Shown piece after piece: positions 7,518-16,113 of a DNA stretch of 64,000 nt. The stretch is from JANXMY01 sp964251675. GTDB taxonomy: Bacteria > Armatimonadota > Armatimonadia > Armatimonadales > Capsulimonadaceae. The stretch is from assembly GCA_964251675.1 (NCBI GenBank), contig CAXUKS010000007.1, positions 62,001 to 126,000 of the forward strand, given 5' to 3'. How positions within the stretch are numbered: position 1 is the stretch's first letter; every line of letters begins with the position of its first letter. Made by a program: the position numbers and the translations under genes. The notes under the pieces were generated by a model. The model worked only from the letters and a program-made list of their open reading frames with translations, had not been told where the DNA came from and did no database searches.

Positions 7518-9406
7518 AGCGGTCCAGAGTGCGCCCCCTGTCTGCTTTGGCGGACAGGGGGCGTTTTTCTGTCTGCCAGCGGCTTGACCAGACCGCATAC
7601 CACGGGGAGCACGCACAACGCCCCTGCAACAACCCCAGCATCATTGAGCACCACGCACGCCGCCACAGCAGTCAGTCCCGCGCCTCGCAGCGCCCGGTCA
7701 GCGGCGGTTTTTGACTGCCGCTTCAGCAGCAGCACACAGGCTAAACCGGCCCAGAGCGGCGCGGCCCACGCACTGTGCCACGACAGCCGCGCCTCGACAG
7801 CCAGTTTGCGTGCTATGATGCTTTGCGCTTCGCCCCAGCCGCCCGCACTGATGCGCCGGGCCGCTTCACCCAGATGCGAATGCCCCTGCCCGTGCGACAG
7901 CAGCAGGTCCAGCCCGACTGTCCCGGCCAGCGCAGCCGCCGCGCCCAGAGCCAGTATCACTACTGTGCGAACGGACAGCGTTCCGCCCCGAAGCATCAAG
8001 AGCAATGCCCCGAAGGAAAGAAGCGACACCAGAACGCCCCCCGCCTTCGCGCCCGCGCCTGGCGCTCCGAGCAGCAGGCAGACCAGCCCCAGCCCGCCCA
8101 GAATGGCTCCCTGACGTACTTTGGAGGCTGTCCACAGCCGGGCTGCCAGCACCAGCAGCGAACCAATCAGCAGGCCCATCGCCTCGTTGCCAATGCCATA
8201 ATACCGTGCGCCTTCAATGGCTGAATAGCCCAGCAGGCTGCGGTGCATCAAATGGCTCCCGGTCAGCATATCGCCGACCAGCGCCGCCGTGATGACGCCA
8301 AAAAGCAGGTGCAGAACAGTCTGTGCGCCAAATCGTCGTGCCCCCGGCCACGCGGCGGCACTCAGCAGCGCGAAGCCGGTCAGCGCCTCGGTCGGCGTCG
8401 CGGCCAGCAGCAACGCCGTCAGCAGGGCGGCCAGCGCCACCGGCCAGAACGCCGTCAGACGGCCCCGCAGAGCGAGTAAGGTTCCCAGGGCAGCGACCAG
8501 CGCCAAAGCCAGAGCCACATAGGGCAAAACGAACAGGCTCTGCGCCTGCTGCACAGCCTCGGCGTCTAGACCTGCTACAGCACCCACGGCATTCGGTGCA
8601 GCCTTCGGCGTCCATGCCTGTCCAAACGGACTGCCTGGGAAATCGCCGCGTGTCAGGCCGAACTCAGCGGCGATGGACGGGGCAAAATCGGTGTTGGTGA
8701 CCAGCCCTGCCCGGTGCGTGGAGGGCGAATACAGCAGGCCCGCGCTGATGCCTGGTCCCCAGACAAGCACAGGCATCAAGCGGCGGCCAGCACGATAGTC
8801 GGTGTCGCTGGCATACGGCGACAGCACGACCAGCCTGCCGCCGTCTGCCTGTCTGTCAGCGGCAAAGCGAGCCAGAAGCGCATCGGCGGCGGCAAGGTCC
8901 GGCCCGGCATCCCAGATCGTCAGGCCCGGCGCGAGGGCTGCCTGAGCGGGCACGCTCTGCCCGGAGCCGGAGGCCGCCACCAGCGCGGCGTCCGGCCCGC
9001 CGCCCGCGTAGACGCTCACCCCGGCGGCACAAAGCGCGTCGGTCAGGTTGCCCAAACGCACATCATAGCCAAGGCGCTGGTTGCCGCTGACCAACTTGGG
9101 CCAATCAGCCGCGACAAGTGCCCCCGCCGGTGCGGCGGCGCGGGACCCGGCATTCAGCGTCAGCAGGGCGCTTTCTGGGGTTTCGCGGGCGTGGCCCGAA
9201 GGCAGGCGAGCCGTGCGCGTGTTCATTACCGCCAGCGCCCCGCCTGCCATCAATCGGTGCAGGGTGGGGGCGTTAGCCGTGCGCCAGCTTGGAAGACTGG
9301 TTCCCGGCAGGAGCACGACGACCACGCGCTTTGGGCCAGCGTGAGCGAGCGCAGGCAGCGCCAGCAGGAAAAGCAGAAGCCAGTGTCTCAGGCAGCCGCA
9401 TCTCAT
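7511..9406 (-). CDS. Alkaline-phosphatase-like domain fused to polytopic membrane domain, function unknown
   Basis: A 631-residue protein with a signal peptide (1-23). An N-terminal AlkP-superfamily-like domain (about 25-275) has NAPTLHRLMAGGALAVMN, which resembles the segment with the nucleophile Thr/Ser, and a later DTDYRAGRRLMPVLVWGPG followed by NTDFAPSIAAEFG. A C-terminal half contains eight to ten hydrophobic segments, with GARYYGIGNEAMGLLIG in between. This combination is recalled from conserved hypothetical proteins of several Gram-positive-type phyla; no substrate is known. The gene overlaps radA by 4 bp (ATGA), so it is translationally coupled. The start is the ATG at 9406. Whether the metal site is intact cannot be decided by eye. 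Confidence 0.75.
   Translation of the reverse strand: MRCGCLRHWLLLFLLALPALAHAGPKRVVVVLLPGTSLPSWRTANAPTLHRLMAGGALAVMNTRTARLPSGHARETPESALLTLNAGSRAAAPAGALVAADWPKLVSGNQRLGYDVRLGNLTDALCAAGVSVYAGGGPDAALVAASGSGQSVPAQAALAPGLTIWDAGPDLAAADALLARFAADRQADGGRLVVLSPYASDTDYRAGRRLMPVLVWGPGISAGLLYSPSTHRAGLVTNTDFAPSIAAEFGLTRGDFPGSPFGQAWTPKAAPNAVGAVAGLDAEAVQQAQSLFVLPYVALALALVAALGTLLALRGRLTAFWPVALAALLTALLLAATPTEALTGFALLSAAAWPGARRFGAQTVLHLLFGVITAALVGDMLTGSHLMHRSLLGYSAIEGARYYGIGNEAMGLLIGSLLVLAARLWTASKVRQGAILGGLGLVCLLLGAPGAGAKAGGVLVSLLSFGALLLMLRGGTLSVRTVVILALGAAAALAGTVGLDLLLSHGQGHSHLGEAARRISAGGWGEAQSIIARKLAVEARLSWHSAWAAPLWAGLACVLLLKRQSKTAADRALRGAGLTAVAACVVLNDAGVVAGALCVLPVVCGLVKPLADRKTPPVRQSRQGAHSGPLY
7532..7568 (+). 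terminator. Intrinsic terminator after the FAS1 gene
   Basis: A GC-rich hairpin with arms CGCCCCCTGTC (7532-7542) and GACAGGGGGCG (7553-7563) is followed by five T. It lies within the 3' end of the convergent gene. Confidence 0.8.
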
Positions 9407-10785
9407 GCGCGGGACAGCCCGGCATCGAGCGCCTGCCGGACGCTTTCCACGCCAATCACGGTTAAATCCGGCGTCCGCCGCAGGGCGGCTTTGCTGCGGG
9501 CGCAGATGATGGCCCGCTTGAAGCCCATCCGGGCGGCTTCGCGCAGGCGCAGGTCCACCTGCCCGACGGCCCGGACTTCGCCGCCTAGGCCGACCTCCCC
9601 GGCAAACACGGTGGATGGGTCCACGGGCCGCTCCTGCAAGTTGGAAGCCACGGCCACGGCGACGGCCAGATCGGCGGCGGGTTCTTCCACGCGCACGCCG
9701 CCTGCCAGATTGACGAACACATCCTGATTGGCAAGGCTGATTCCAACCCGCTTTTCCAGCACGGCCAAAATGAGATTGACCCGATTGGTGTCTACCCCGG
9801 CCACAGTGCGGCGGGGGTTGGTGAGAAACGAGGGCGCGACCAAAGCCTGCACTTCAATCAGCATGGGCCGTGTGCCTTCCACAGTGGCAAGGATGGCGGA
9901 GCCTGCCGTGTTCTGCGTCCGCTCGGCCAGCAGCATCTCTGAGGGGTTGGGGACTTCGATCAGCCCTTCTTCGTGCATCTCGAACAGCCCCAGCTCGTCG
10001 GTGGAGCCAAAGCGGTTTTTGACGGCCCGCAGGATGCGATAGGTATAATTTTTATCACCCTCAAAGGTCAGCACCGTGTCTACCATGTGTTCCAGCACAC
10101 GCGGCCCGGCCAGTGTGCCTTCTTTGGTGACATGGCCGACCAGAAAGATCGGAATGCCGTCGCCTTTGGCGACCTGGGCGAGCTGCGCCGTACACGCCCG
10201 CACCTGCGAGACGCTGCCCGGCGCAGACTCGATTTCCGGGTGCTGCATAGTCTGGATACTGTCAATGATAGCGAACGCAGGCCGCTCGGCGAGGATGGCC
10301 CCGGCGACCAGCGTGACATCTGTTTCGTTGTGCAGGAGCAGATCGCCGCCGGTGATGCCGAGGCGCTCGGCGCGGAGCTTGATCTGCGTCGCCGACTCTT
10401 CGCCGGACACATACAGCGTTTTGCCGCCGTGCATTGCTAAGTGCCCGGCCACCTGGGAGAGCAGGGTGGACTTGCCGACACCCGGCTCGCCGCCAATCAG
10501 TGTCAGCGCCCCGCGCACGATGCCGCCGCCCAGGACGCGGTCAAACTCGCCGATGCCGCTCAGAATGCGGCCTTCCTGCGCGGGGGAGGGGACTTCATCG
10601 AGCCGCAGGGGCCGGGTGCGCCCGACAAACGACGCCGGGGCGGCGGCGCGGGCCTGCACAGACTTGGGTGTCGCCAGCGTCTGCGTCTCTTCCATTTCTC
10701 CGCCGCATCGCGGGCAGCTCCCGAACCATTTGCCGCTTTCGTTGCCGCAGTTGCGGCAGACAAAGCGCGTCAGCGTTTTTGCCAT
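9403..10785 (-). CDS. radA: DNA repair protein RadA/Sms
   Basis: RecA-like ATPase that processes recombination intermediates and helps branch migration. At 460 residues it has standard length. The N-terminal C4 zinc finger (CRNCG...CPRCG) is followed by Walker A GGEPGVGKST near residue 99, the RadA-specific KNRFGS motif near residue 255, and a Lon-protease-like C-terminal domain (about 290-455). The start is the ATG at 10785. A TACAAT -10 element on the minus strand (10807-10802) would start transcription some 10 bases upstream, leaving only a short leader with AGGAAA. It is first in a two-gene operon with the AlkP/membrane protein. Confidence 0.96.
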   Translation of the reverse strand: MAKTLTRFVCRNCGNESGKWFGSCPRCGGEMEETQTLATPKSVQARAAAPASFVGRTRPLRLDEVPSPAQEGRILSGIGEFDRVLGGGIVRGALTLIGGEPGVGKSTLLSQVAGHLAMHGGKTLYVSGEESATQIKLRAERLGITGGDLLLHNETDVTLVAGAILAERPAFAIIDSIQTMQHPEIESAPGSVSQVRACTAQLAQVAKGDGIPIFLVGHVTKEGTLAGPRVLEHMVDTVLTFEGDKNYTYRILRAVKNRFGSTDELGLFEMHEEGLIEVPNPSEMLLAERTQNTAGSAILATVEGTRPMLIEVQALVAPSFLTNPRRTVAGVDTNRVNLILAVLEKRVGISLANQDVFVNLAGGVRVEEPAADLAVAVAVASNLQERPVDPSTVFAGEVGLGGEVRAVGQVDLRLREAARMGFKRAIICARSKAALRRTPDLTVIGVESVRQALDAGLSRA

Positions 10786-10813
10786 AGTTTTTCCTGCTTT
10801 GATTGTACCTTAT

Positions 10814-10842
10814 TTGACATCTGCCGCTGTGTCTGCTAGAAT
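10814..10842 (+). promoter_or_regulatory. Sigma70 promoter of the zinc-ribbon gene (near-leaderless)
   Basis: Perfect -35 TTGACA (10814-10819), a 17-bp spacer, and -10 TAGAAT (10837-10842). The start would be near 10849, only about three bases before the ATG at 10852. No SD is present. Confidence 0.8.
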
Positions 10843-10851
10843 CAAACCACT

Positions 10852-11565
10852 ATGCCAACCGTCCCCGAAACCCTGCACGCCCTGTATGCCGTGCAGTTGA
10901 AAGATACGCAAATTCAGCGGGCCAAAAAAGCCCAGGCCGCGCTGGACAACGGCACCACTGCCGCCGCCGCATCCACAGAAGCACACGCGGAAGCCGCCCG
11001 CCGCACCGCCGCCGCACACACGCTGATTGGGGAGCTGAAAGACAGCGAGCTGAAGCTGGAAACGCTGGAAGCCAAACGCAAGAATTACCAGCAAAAGCTC
11101 TATCAGGGCAGCATCACCAATGCCCGCGAGCTGGCGAATATGGAAAAAGAAATCGACATGATGGGCCGTCAGCGTTCCGACCTGGACGGGCGGGTCTTAG
11201 AGCTGATGGAAGAAACCGAAGAAGCACGGGAAGCGCAGACAGTGGCCGAAGCCAAAGCGGCGGAAGCCGAGGAGCACCACAAACAGACCGTGGCGTCCTA
11301 TCAGGCGCGGTATAAAACGCTGGATCAAGAGATGACCGAATTGACTGCCGAGCGGCAGGCGGCAGCCGCGCAGGTCGAGGATTTATCAGCCTTGAAACGC
11401 TACGAGACCCTGCGATCAAAGCTGGCGGGGGTTGGCATCGCCAAAATTGAAGCCGGTTCCTGCGGCGGCTGCCATATGACGCTGTCGTCTACGGTCATCA
11501 AAACGGTCAAAGAAAACGCGGCCATTCAGACCTGCGAAAACTGCGGGCGAATGCTGCTGGCCTAG
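10852..11565 (+). CDS. C4 zinc-ribbon coiled-coil protein (COG1579 / DUF164 type)
   Basis: A 237-residue protein made mostly of one long Ala/Glu/Lys-rich coiled coil (about residues 15-185). It ends in a C4 zinc ribbon with CGGCH at about 204-208 and CENCG at about 228-232. Such proteins are widespread. The family is thought to bind nucleic acid or act as a chaperone-like adaptor, but its role is not firmly settled. The start is the ATG at 10852, directly downstream of a near-consensus promoter, so the transcript is probably leaderless. It is divergent from radA, with the two promoters packed into 66 bp. Confidence 0.85.
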   Translation: MPTVPETLHALYAVQLKDTQIQRAKKAQAALDNGTTAAAASTEAHAEAARRTAAAHTLIGELKDSELKLETLEAKRKNYQQKLYQGSITNARELANMEKEIDMMGRQRSDLDGRVLELMEETEEAREAQTVAEAKAAEAEEHHKQTVASYQARYKTLDQEMTELTAERQAAAAQVEDLSALKRYETLRSKLAGVGIAKIEAGSCGGCHMTLSSTVIKTVKENAAIQTCENCGRMLLA

Positions 11566-11584
11566 AAGCAGTAATGGTAAAGCG

Positions 11585-12211
11585 GTGACACTCACGTTTG
11601 CAACCGTTGCTTTATCTGGTGACACCCTCCAGGTAAAATTCACTAAGGAGCCATACGAGCACGACCTAAAAATCCTGCTCCTGCAATGGTGGCTTCCGCT
11701 GATGATTTACTCCTTCATTGTCTTCTCGGCATTATTTTGGTTCAAGACGTTTGTTCCGGCGCTGCAGGTCTGTGTTGGAATAACTCTTCTGTGCGGGACA
11801 GAGTTTTATCAGATTGCCAGAGACAGCACGCACAGAGCAGAATACACTTTTGATTGTTCGTCTGACGAGATAAACCGCAACGGTATCTTGGTAGCACGAC
11901 TGAGTAAAAGCAAGATTGTTCTCCAAACCAGGCTGGGCTGCCAGGGAAATCGCCGCTTTCGGCTAGTGTTAAAGCGAGAGGAAAAATCCGACCTCATTTT
12001 AACTGTAACACCGCTTCTAGGACCTGAAAACAGGGCACGCCGATACTATGGGCAGACCCACGCTGAGAATGTGCGTACTATGTTTCATGGCTGGACAGAT
12101 GATAGCGGGCGGCGCGATGCGGTAGATGAGCGCGATGTAGGTATCTTTGCGCTTGCCAAAACGCTCGAAGATTTCACAGGCCAAAAAGCAGTCTCGCAGT
12201 CAGTTGAATAG
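11585..12211 (+). CDS. Hypothetical membrane protein
   Basis: I do not recognise this 208-residue protein. Two adjacent hydrophobic segments (about residues 28-48 and 52-72) are followed by a soluble C-terminal domain rich in charged residues. This resembles small membrane proteins with a PH-like or beta-rich cytoplasmic domain. It uses a GTG start at 11585, with no convincing SD, 20 bp after the zinc-ribbon gene. Its base composition is clearly less GC-rich than its neighbours, which may mean later acquisition or weaker selection. Confidence 0.6.
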   Translation: MTLTFATVALSGDTLQVKFTKEPYEHDLKILLLQWWLPLMIYSFIVFSALFWFKTFVPALQVCVGITLLCGTEFYQIARDSTHRAEYTFDCSSDEINRNGILVARLSKSKIVLQTRLGCQGNRRFRLVLKREEKSDLILTVTPLLGPENRARRYYGQTHAENVRTMFHGWTDDSGRRDAVDERDVGIFALAKTLEDFTGQKAVSQSVE

Positions 12212-12215
12212 CGAA

Positions 12216-12245
12216 TTGACGCGGCGGCGCGGCGCGTGCTATAAT
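12216..12245 (+). promoter_or_regulatory. Sigma70 promoter of the histidine kinase gene
   Basis: -35 TTGACG (12216-12221), an 18-bp very GC-rich spacer, and a perfect -10 TATAAT (12240-12245). The predicted leader is about 17 bases to the ATG at 12269. Confidence 0.8.
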
Positions 12246-12268
12246 GATGGTGAGGTGCGCTGCTCCCA

Positions 12269-14092
12269 ATGTCGCAGAACTTGCCCGATCCGAACTTGTC
12301 CGGCCCGCCTGATGCCTCCGCGCCTGTCTATGAAGATCGCCGGCAGTATATTGAGCGGCTGGAGCAGGCGAACATTCATCTGGAGCAGCGCATTCACGAT
12401 GTGGAGGCCGCCGCGCCGCCCGTTCTGCCGCCCCCCCTGCCGCCGTCGGCTCTGCCCCTGCCGTCCCCCGGAGAATTCGAAAACATCCTGCGCCGTCTGG
12501 TGGACAAAATCGCCAAGATTTTGCAGGCCGAAAAATGCGTTTTTTTTCTCCACGATGCCGCCGCCGGGACTCTGTATGCCACGTCTCCCGCGCTGGGGCT
12601 GACACAGGAGCAGATGGCGGCGATGGAGCGGCCCGTGTCGGCGGAAGGCGTTTCCAATGAAGTGTTTCGCACGACTACGTCTCTTATCACCTACGATGCC
12701 ACGCTGGACCCCCGTGCCGCCGCCGAAGAGCTGGCCCGCTACGGAATCCACAGCGCCGTGTCCGTGCCGCTGATTGTGGAAAAACGCGACGAGGACAACC
12801 GGGTGCTGGACCGCACGACGGTCGGCGTGCTGCACGTGTTTAACAAAAAGTATGACGGGCTGTTTGTGGAGGAAGACGTTCGGCTGCTGGAGCAGCTTGC
12901 CCGGCAGGGCGCGGCGGTCATCGCCTCGGCGGAGATGTACCGGGAGGTTGTGCAGGAAAAGCAGGAGCTTCTGCACACCATTGACAGCCTGTATGCGGGC
13001 CTGCTGATGGTCAGCAACAGCGGGCGCGTCCTGCAAATCAACCCGTCGGCCCGTGCTATTCTCAGCATCGCGCCTTCCCTGCCGCTGATTGATACACCTT
13101 ACACGCAGGCCATTCAGGACCCCCGAGTCCGTGCCATTCTCGCCCGCGCTCTGGTCGCCAAAGTCGGCGAAGTGGCCGAGGAGGTGGCGTTTCCAGTGGT
13201 TGACAGCGCCCCGGAAGATCAGTTTCAGGAGCGCATTTATCAGGTGCAGTGCGCCAAAGTGCGCGAAGATGACGGCTCGCAGGCGGGAATTGTGGCGATC
13301 TTCAACGACATCACCGAAATTCGGGGTGTCGAGCGCATGAAGACGGCGTTTATCTCGACCGTGTCGCATGAGCTGCGGACGCCGCTGACTGCCATCAAGG
13401 GCTTTATTTCCACTCTGCTGGCCGACTCGGACGGCTACTACGATGAAAAGACGCGGCTTGAGTTTTACGGCATTATCGATGTCGAGTGTGACCGGCTGAC
13501 GCGGCTCATTCAGGACCTGCTGGATATTTCGCGCATTGAGCAGGGCCGCGCCATGCAGATGAACTGGGCGGAGGTCGATCTAGCCGCGCTGACTGAGAAA
13601 GTGCTGACTACGCAGCGGGCCTACGCCCGCGATCATGTGCTGTCGGCGGATTTCCCGAAAGACTTTCCGCGTATCGACGCCGACCCGGACAAAATCGAGC
13701 AGATTTTGACAAACCTGGTCAACAACGCCATCAAGTATGCGCCCGGCGGCGGGCCGGTGCGCGTGATTGGGGAAGTGGCCGCGCACTCCGCGCCGCCGTC
13801 CGTGCGCGTGCGAATTTCCGATGAGGGTATGGGCATCTCGCGGGAGCATCTGCCCAAGATTTTCGAGCGGTTTTACCGGGTGGATAACCGGGACAACCGC
13901 GAAATCGGTGGAACCGGCATCGGACTGGCCCTGGTCAAGGCACTGACTGAAGGACATGGCGGCACGGTGGAGGTTGAAAAAAGCGAGCCGGGCCGGGGGA
14001 CAACGTTCCTGCTGACCTTTCCTGTCCGCCGCGTGGTGACCGAAGACGTACTGACCGATGAAGAGGCCGATGGAAATACTTATTCAGCGTGA
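12269..14092 (+). CDS. Soluble GAF-PAS sensor histidine kinase
   Basis: A 607-residue cytoplasmic kinase with no membrane segment. A short N-terminal coiled coil and Pro-rich linker (to about 65) are followed by a GAF domain (about 68-225), a PAS domain (about 235-355), and a dimerisation/phosphoacceptor helix with H367 in SHELRTPL. The HATPase domain has N-box NLVNNAIKYA, G1 SDEGMGIS, F-box FERFYRV and G2 GGTGIGLALVK. Its overall layout matches PhoR/VicK-like kinases, but it lacks transmembrane sensing. No response regulator is adjacent; the nearest receiver-only regulator is at 29271-29675. The signal is unknown. It overlaps the start of dut. Confidence 0.93.
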   Translation: MSQNLPDPNLSGPPDASAPVYEDRRQYIERLEQANIHLEQRIHDVEAAAPPVLPPPLPPSALPLPSPGEFENILRRLVDKIAKILQAEKCVFFLHDAAAGTLYATSPALGLTQEQMAAMERPVSAEGVSNEVFRTTTSLITYDATLDPRAAAEELARYGIHSAVSVPLIVEKRDEDNRVLDRTTVGVLHVFNKKYDGLFVEEDVRLLEQLARQGAAVIASAEMYREVVQEKQELLHTIDSLYAGLLMVSNSGRVLQINPSARAILSIAPSLPLIDTPYTQAIQDPRVRAILARALVAKVGEVAEEVAFPVVDSAPEDQFQERIYQVQCAKVREDDGSQAGIVAIFNDITEIRGVERMKTAFISTVSHELRTPLTAIKGFISTLLADSDGYYDEKTRLEFYGIIDVECDRLTRLIQDLLDISRIEQGRAMQMNWAEVDLAALTEKVLTTQRAYARDHVLSADFPKDFPRIDADPDKIEQILTNLVNNAIKYAPGGGPVRVIGEVAAHSAPPSVRVRISDEGMGISREHLPKIFERFYRVDNRDNREIGGTGIGLALVKALTEGHGGTVEVEKSEPGRGTTFLLTFPVRRVVTEDVLTDEEADGNTYSA

Positions 14093-14531
14093 CCCGGAGG
14101 CGCGTGATCTGCCTCTGCCGTCGTATGCGACTGCGGGCGCGGCGGGTATGGACCTCTGCGCCGCGCTCACGGAGCCGCTGACCCTGCTGCCAGGGGCGCG
14201 GGCTTTGGTTTCCACAGGCATCCGAATTGCCCTGCCGGAAGGCTATGAAGCACAGGTGCGGCCCCGCAGCGGCCTGGCCCTGCGGCAAGGTCTGGGATTG
14301 GTGAACGCACCGGGCACGATAGACTGCGATTACCGGGGACTGATCTCTGTGATTTTGGTCAACTGGGGGCAGGAGCCGGTCACGCTGAACCGGGGCGACC
14401 GCGTGGCACAGCTTGTGGTAGCCCCCGTTCTGCGCGTTGCGTGGCAGGAATGCGAAGTGCTGACAGAAACCGTGCGAAGCGCGGGAGGGTTCGGGTCAAC
14501 CGGTGTTGGAGCAAGTCAAACAAGCAAATAG
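14070..14531 (+). CDS. dut: Deoxyuridine 5'-triphosphate nucleotidohydrolase
   Basis: Hydrolyses dUTP to dUMP and pyrophosphate, keeping uracil out of DNA and supplying dTMP synthesis. Trimeric dUTPase motifs are present: AGMDLCA, RPRSGLAL, GTIDCDYRG, GDRVAQLVVAP, and the C-terminal P-loop-like GGFGSTG. The ATG at 14070 was chosen because MEILIQR aligns with family N termini and GAAGAGG lies upstream. An in-frame ATG at 14058 adds four residues. The gene overlaps the end of the kinase gene and the start of the following TPR gene, so all three are likely one transcript. Confidence 0.95.
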   Translation: MEILIQRDPEARDLPLPSYATAGAAGMDLCAALTEPLTLLPGARALVSTGIRIALPEGYEAQVRPRSGLALRQGLGLVNAPGTIDCDYRGLISVILVNWGQEPVTLNRGDRVAQLVVAPVLRVAWQECEVLTETVRSAGGFGSTGVGASQTSK

Positions 14532-15438
14532 CGGGGGGGGTGACGCGCTGGCTGCCGCTGAGAGCGGGCTGCCGCAGGAGGCGTATGCCTTGCTGGCACA
14601 GGCCAACCTGCTGCGGGTGCGCGGACACTGGACCGAGGCGGTGGACGCCTGCCGGGCCGCCCTGCGGCTGGCCCCGGACAGCGCGGCGGCGCAAAGCCTG
14701 CTGGGAGACATCTACGAAAATCAGGGCGATCTGAACGAGGCCGCTTTGTGGTACCGCATGGCGCTGGACAGCACCCCGGACAGCGCCGCCGACCGGATGA
14801 AGCTGGACCGGCTGCTCGGCCATCAAAAGGCGGAAAGCCCCGTCGCAGTGTTGCCCCGCTCGGTGGCCCCGGAACGGATCATCCGCGCCCTGGCCCTGGC
14901 CGCCGTGCTGATGGTGCTGCTGATTGCGGGGCTGGCGTTCAGCGCGGCTCATCGCCATGCACTTTCTCCGCCGGTTGACTCGGAAGTCAAGACCGCGCCG
15001 GTCATCGTCGCTTCTGCCACCGGGCAGGCAGCCCCGTTGCGTGACAGTGCGGAACAGTCGCTCATGGACGCCCTGAACGCGGCTCCGGCTTTCAGGGGGC
15101 AACTCTCAACGGTGCTGGATGTGCAGATTGACCCGCGCAGCGGGCGGACTAATCTTACTGTGGGGCTGGGAACGCTGGTGACAGGCAGGCCAGGTATTGA
15201 GCGGGCGGCGCTGACAGCGGCGCTGGCTGCGGCTGCTGGAACAGCCTCTGACTTCACGGTGCGCTGCATTCTGCCTGCGCCGAGCGGCGCGGGCACACTG
15301 ATATTTGTCGGGGACGTTTCCCATGCTGCCCTGCCCCCCGCGCCAGTGGGCGGGGGCAGCCCGGTGGACAGTTTGAGCGATGCACAGGTAGACGCGCTGT
15401 TCGCAAACCCCTGGTGGGCGCTTTCAGTCCCGTCATAG
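14503..15438 (+). CDS. TPR-repeat membrane protein, function unknown
   Basis: A 311-residue protein with two TPR-like helical repeats (about residues 25-100: EAYALLAQANLLRVRGHWTEA and the following unit). A single membrane segment (about 127-148) and an extracytoplasmic C-terminal domain (about 155-311) of unrecognised fold follow; the latter looks alpha/beta with Gly/Ser loops. The start is GTG at 14503, overlapping dut by 29 bp; a TTG at 14506 is an alternative. It probably links cytoplasmic protein partners to an outside domain. It ends 21 bp before rex. Confidence 0.7.
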   Translation: MLEQVKQANSGGGDALAAAESGLPQEAYALLAQANLLRVRGHWTEAVDACRAALRLAPDSAAAQSLLGDIYENQGDLNEAALWYRMALDSTPDSAADRMKLDRLLGHQKAESPVAVLPRSVAPERIIRALALAAVLMVLLIAGLAFSAAHRHALSPPVDSEVKTAPVIVASATGQAAPLRDSAEQSLMDALNAAPAFRGQLSTVLDVQIDPRSGRTNLTVGLGTLVTGRPGIERAALTAALAAAAGTASDFTVRCILPAPSGAGTLIFVGDVSHAALPPAPVGGGSPVDSLSDAQVDALFANPWWALSVPS

Positions 15439-15459
15439 CCTTCTTGGGAGAACCTCATT

Positions 15460-16101
15460 GTGAACAGTATCAGCCCGAAGGTTCCTACCCCCACTTTGGA
15501 GCGCCTGGCAACTTATCTGCGGTATTTAATTGATCTGACGGCCTCGGGCGTGGAAACTATTTCTTCCACGGACGTCGAAAAGCAGACTGGCATCAATGCG
15601 GCGCAGTTCCGCAAAGACCTGTCCTACTTTGGCGAATTTGGCAAACCTGGCGTCGGCTACAACGTTCTGGAGCTGCAAAATCGTATTGCCCGGATTTTGA
15701 AGATTGACCAGATGCAGCCGATTTTGGTCATTGGTGCGGGGAACCTCGGTAGTGCGCTGATTGGCTACCCCGGCCTCGGGGACCATAAGTTTCATATCGC
15801 GGCGGCGTTCGACGCGAATCCGGCAAAAATCGGCAGACAAGAGAACGGGCTGATAATCCAGGATGTCGTCAACCTGCGCCGCAGCAATGTTGGGATCGGC
15901 GCACAGATGGCGATTTTGTGCGTTCCCGCCGCTGCTGCACAGGCAGTGGCCCAAGAAGCAATTGCCGCTGGTGTGCGCGTGATCTTAAACTTTGCGCCGC
16001 TGATTTTGCGCGTTCCCGAGCGGGTAGTGGTCCGCAACGTCTCTTTTTTGCAGGAACTTGCGGTGCTTTCCTACCATTTATCCCGTGAAACAACCAAATA
16101 A
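15460..16101 (+). CDS. rex: Redox-sensing transcriptional repressor Rex
   Basis: A 213-residue regulator that binds DNA when NAD+ is high and is released by NADH. An N-terminal winged helix (about 10-75, with SSTDVEKQTGINAAQFRKDL and the typical GKPGVGYNV) is followed by a Rossmann domain with GAGNLG at 92-97 and a C-terminal swapped helix (LQELAVLSYHL). The start is GTG at 15460, with GGAG at 15447-15450. fumC follows after 12 bp and is surely co-transcribed. A Rex-type palindrome upstream of ccoN suggests a direct target in this window. A lone TTGTGAA half-site overlaps its own start codon but has no second half. Confidence 0.95.
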   Translation: MNSISPKVPTPTLERLATYLRYLIDLTASGVETISSTDVEKQTGINAAQFRKDLSYFGEFGKPGVGYNVLELQNRIARILKIDQMQPILVIGAGNLGSALIGYPGLGDHKFHIAAAFDANPAKIGRQENGLIIQDVVNLRRSNVGIGAQMAILCVPAAAAQAVAQEAIAAGVRVILNFAPLILRVPERVVVRNVSFLQELAVLSYHLSRETTK

Positions 16102-16113
16102 AAGAACCTATTT

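Noticed and set aside
12239..13369. Minus-strand open frame of 376 codons
   Set aside because: It is antisense to the histidine kinase GAF/PAS region; Arg/His-rich, no motif.
15459..15476. Possible Rex autoregulatory site at the rex start codon (TTGTGAA)
   Set aside because: Only one half-site is present; the second half lacks TCACAA, and the position inside the start codon is unlikely for an operator.
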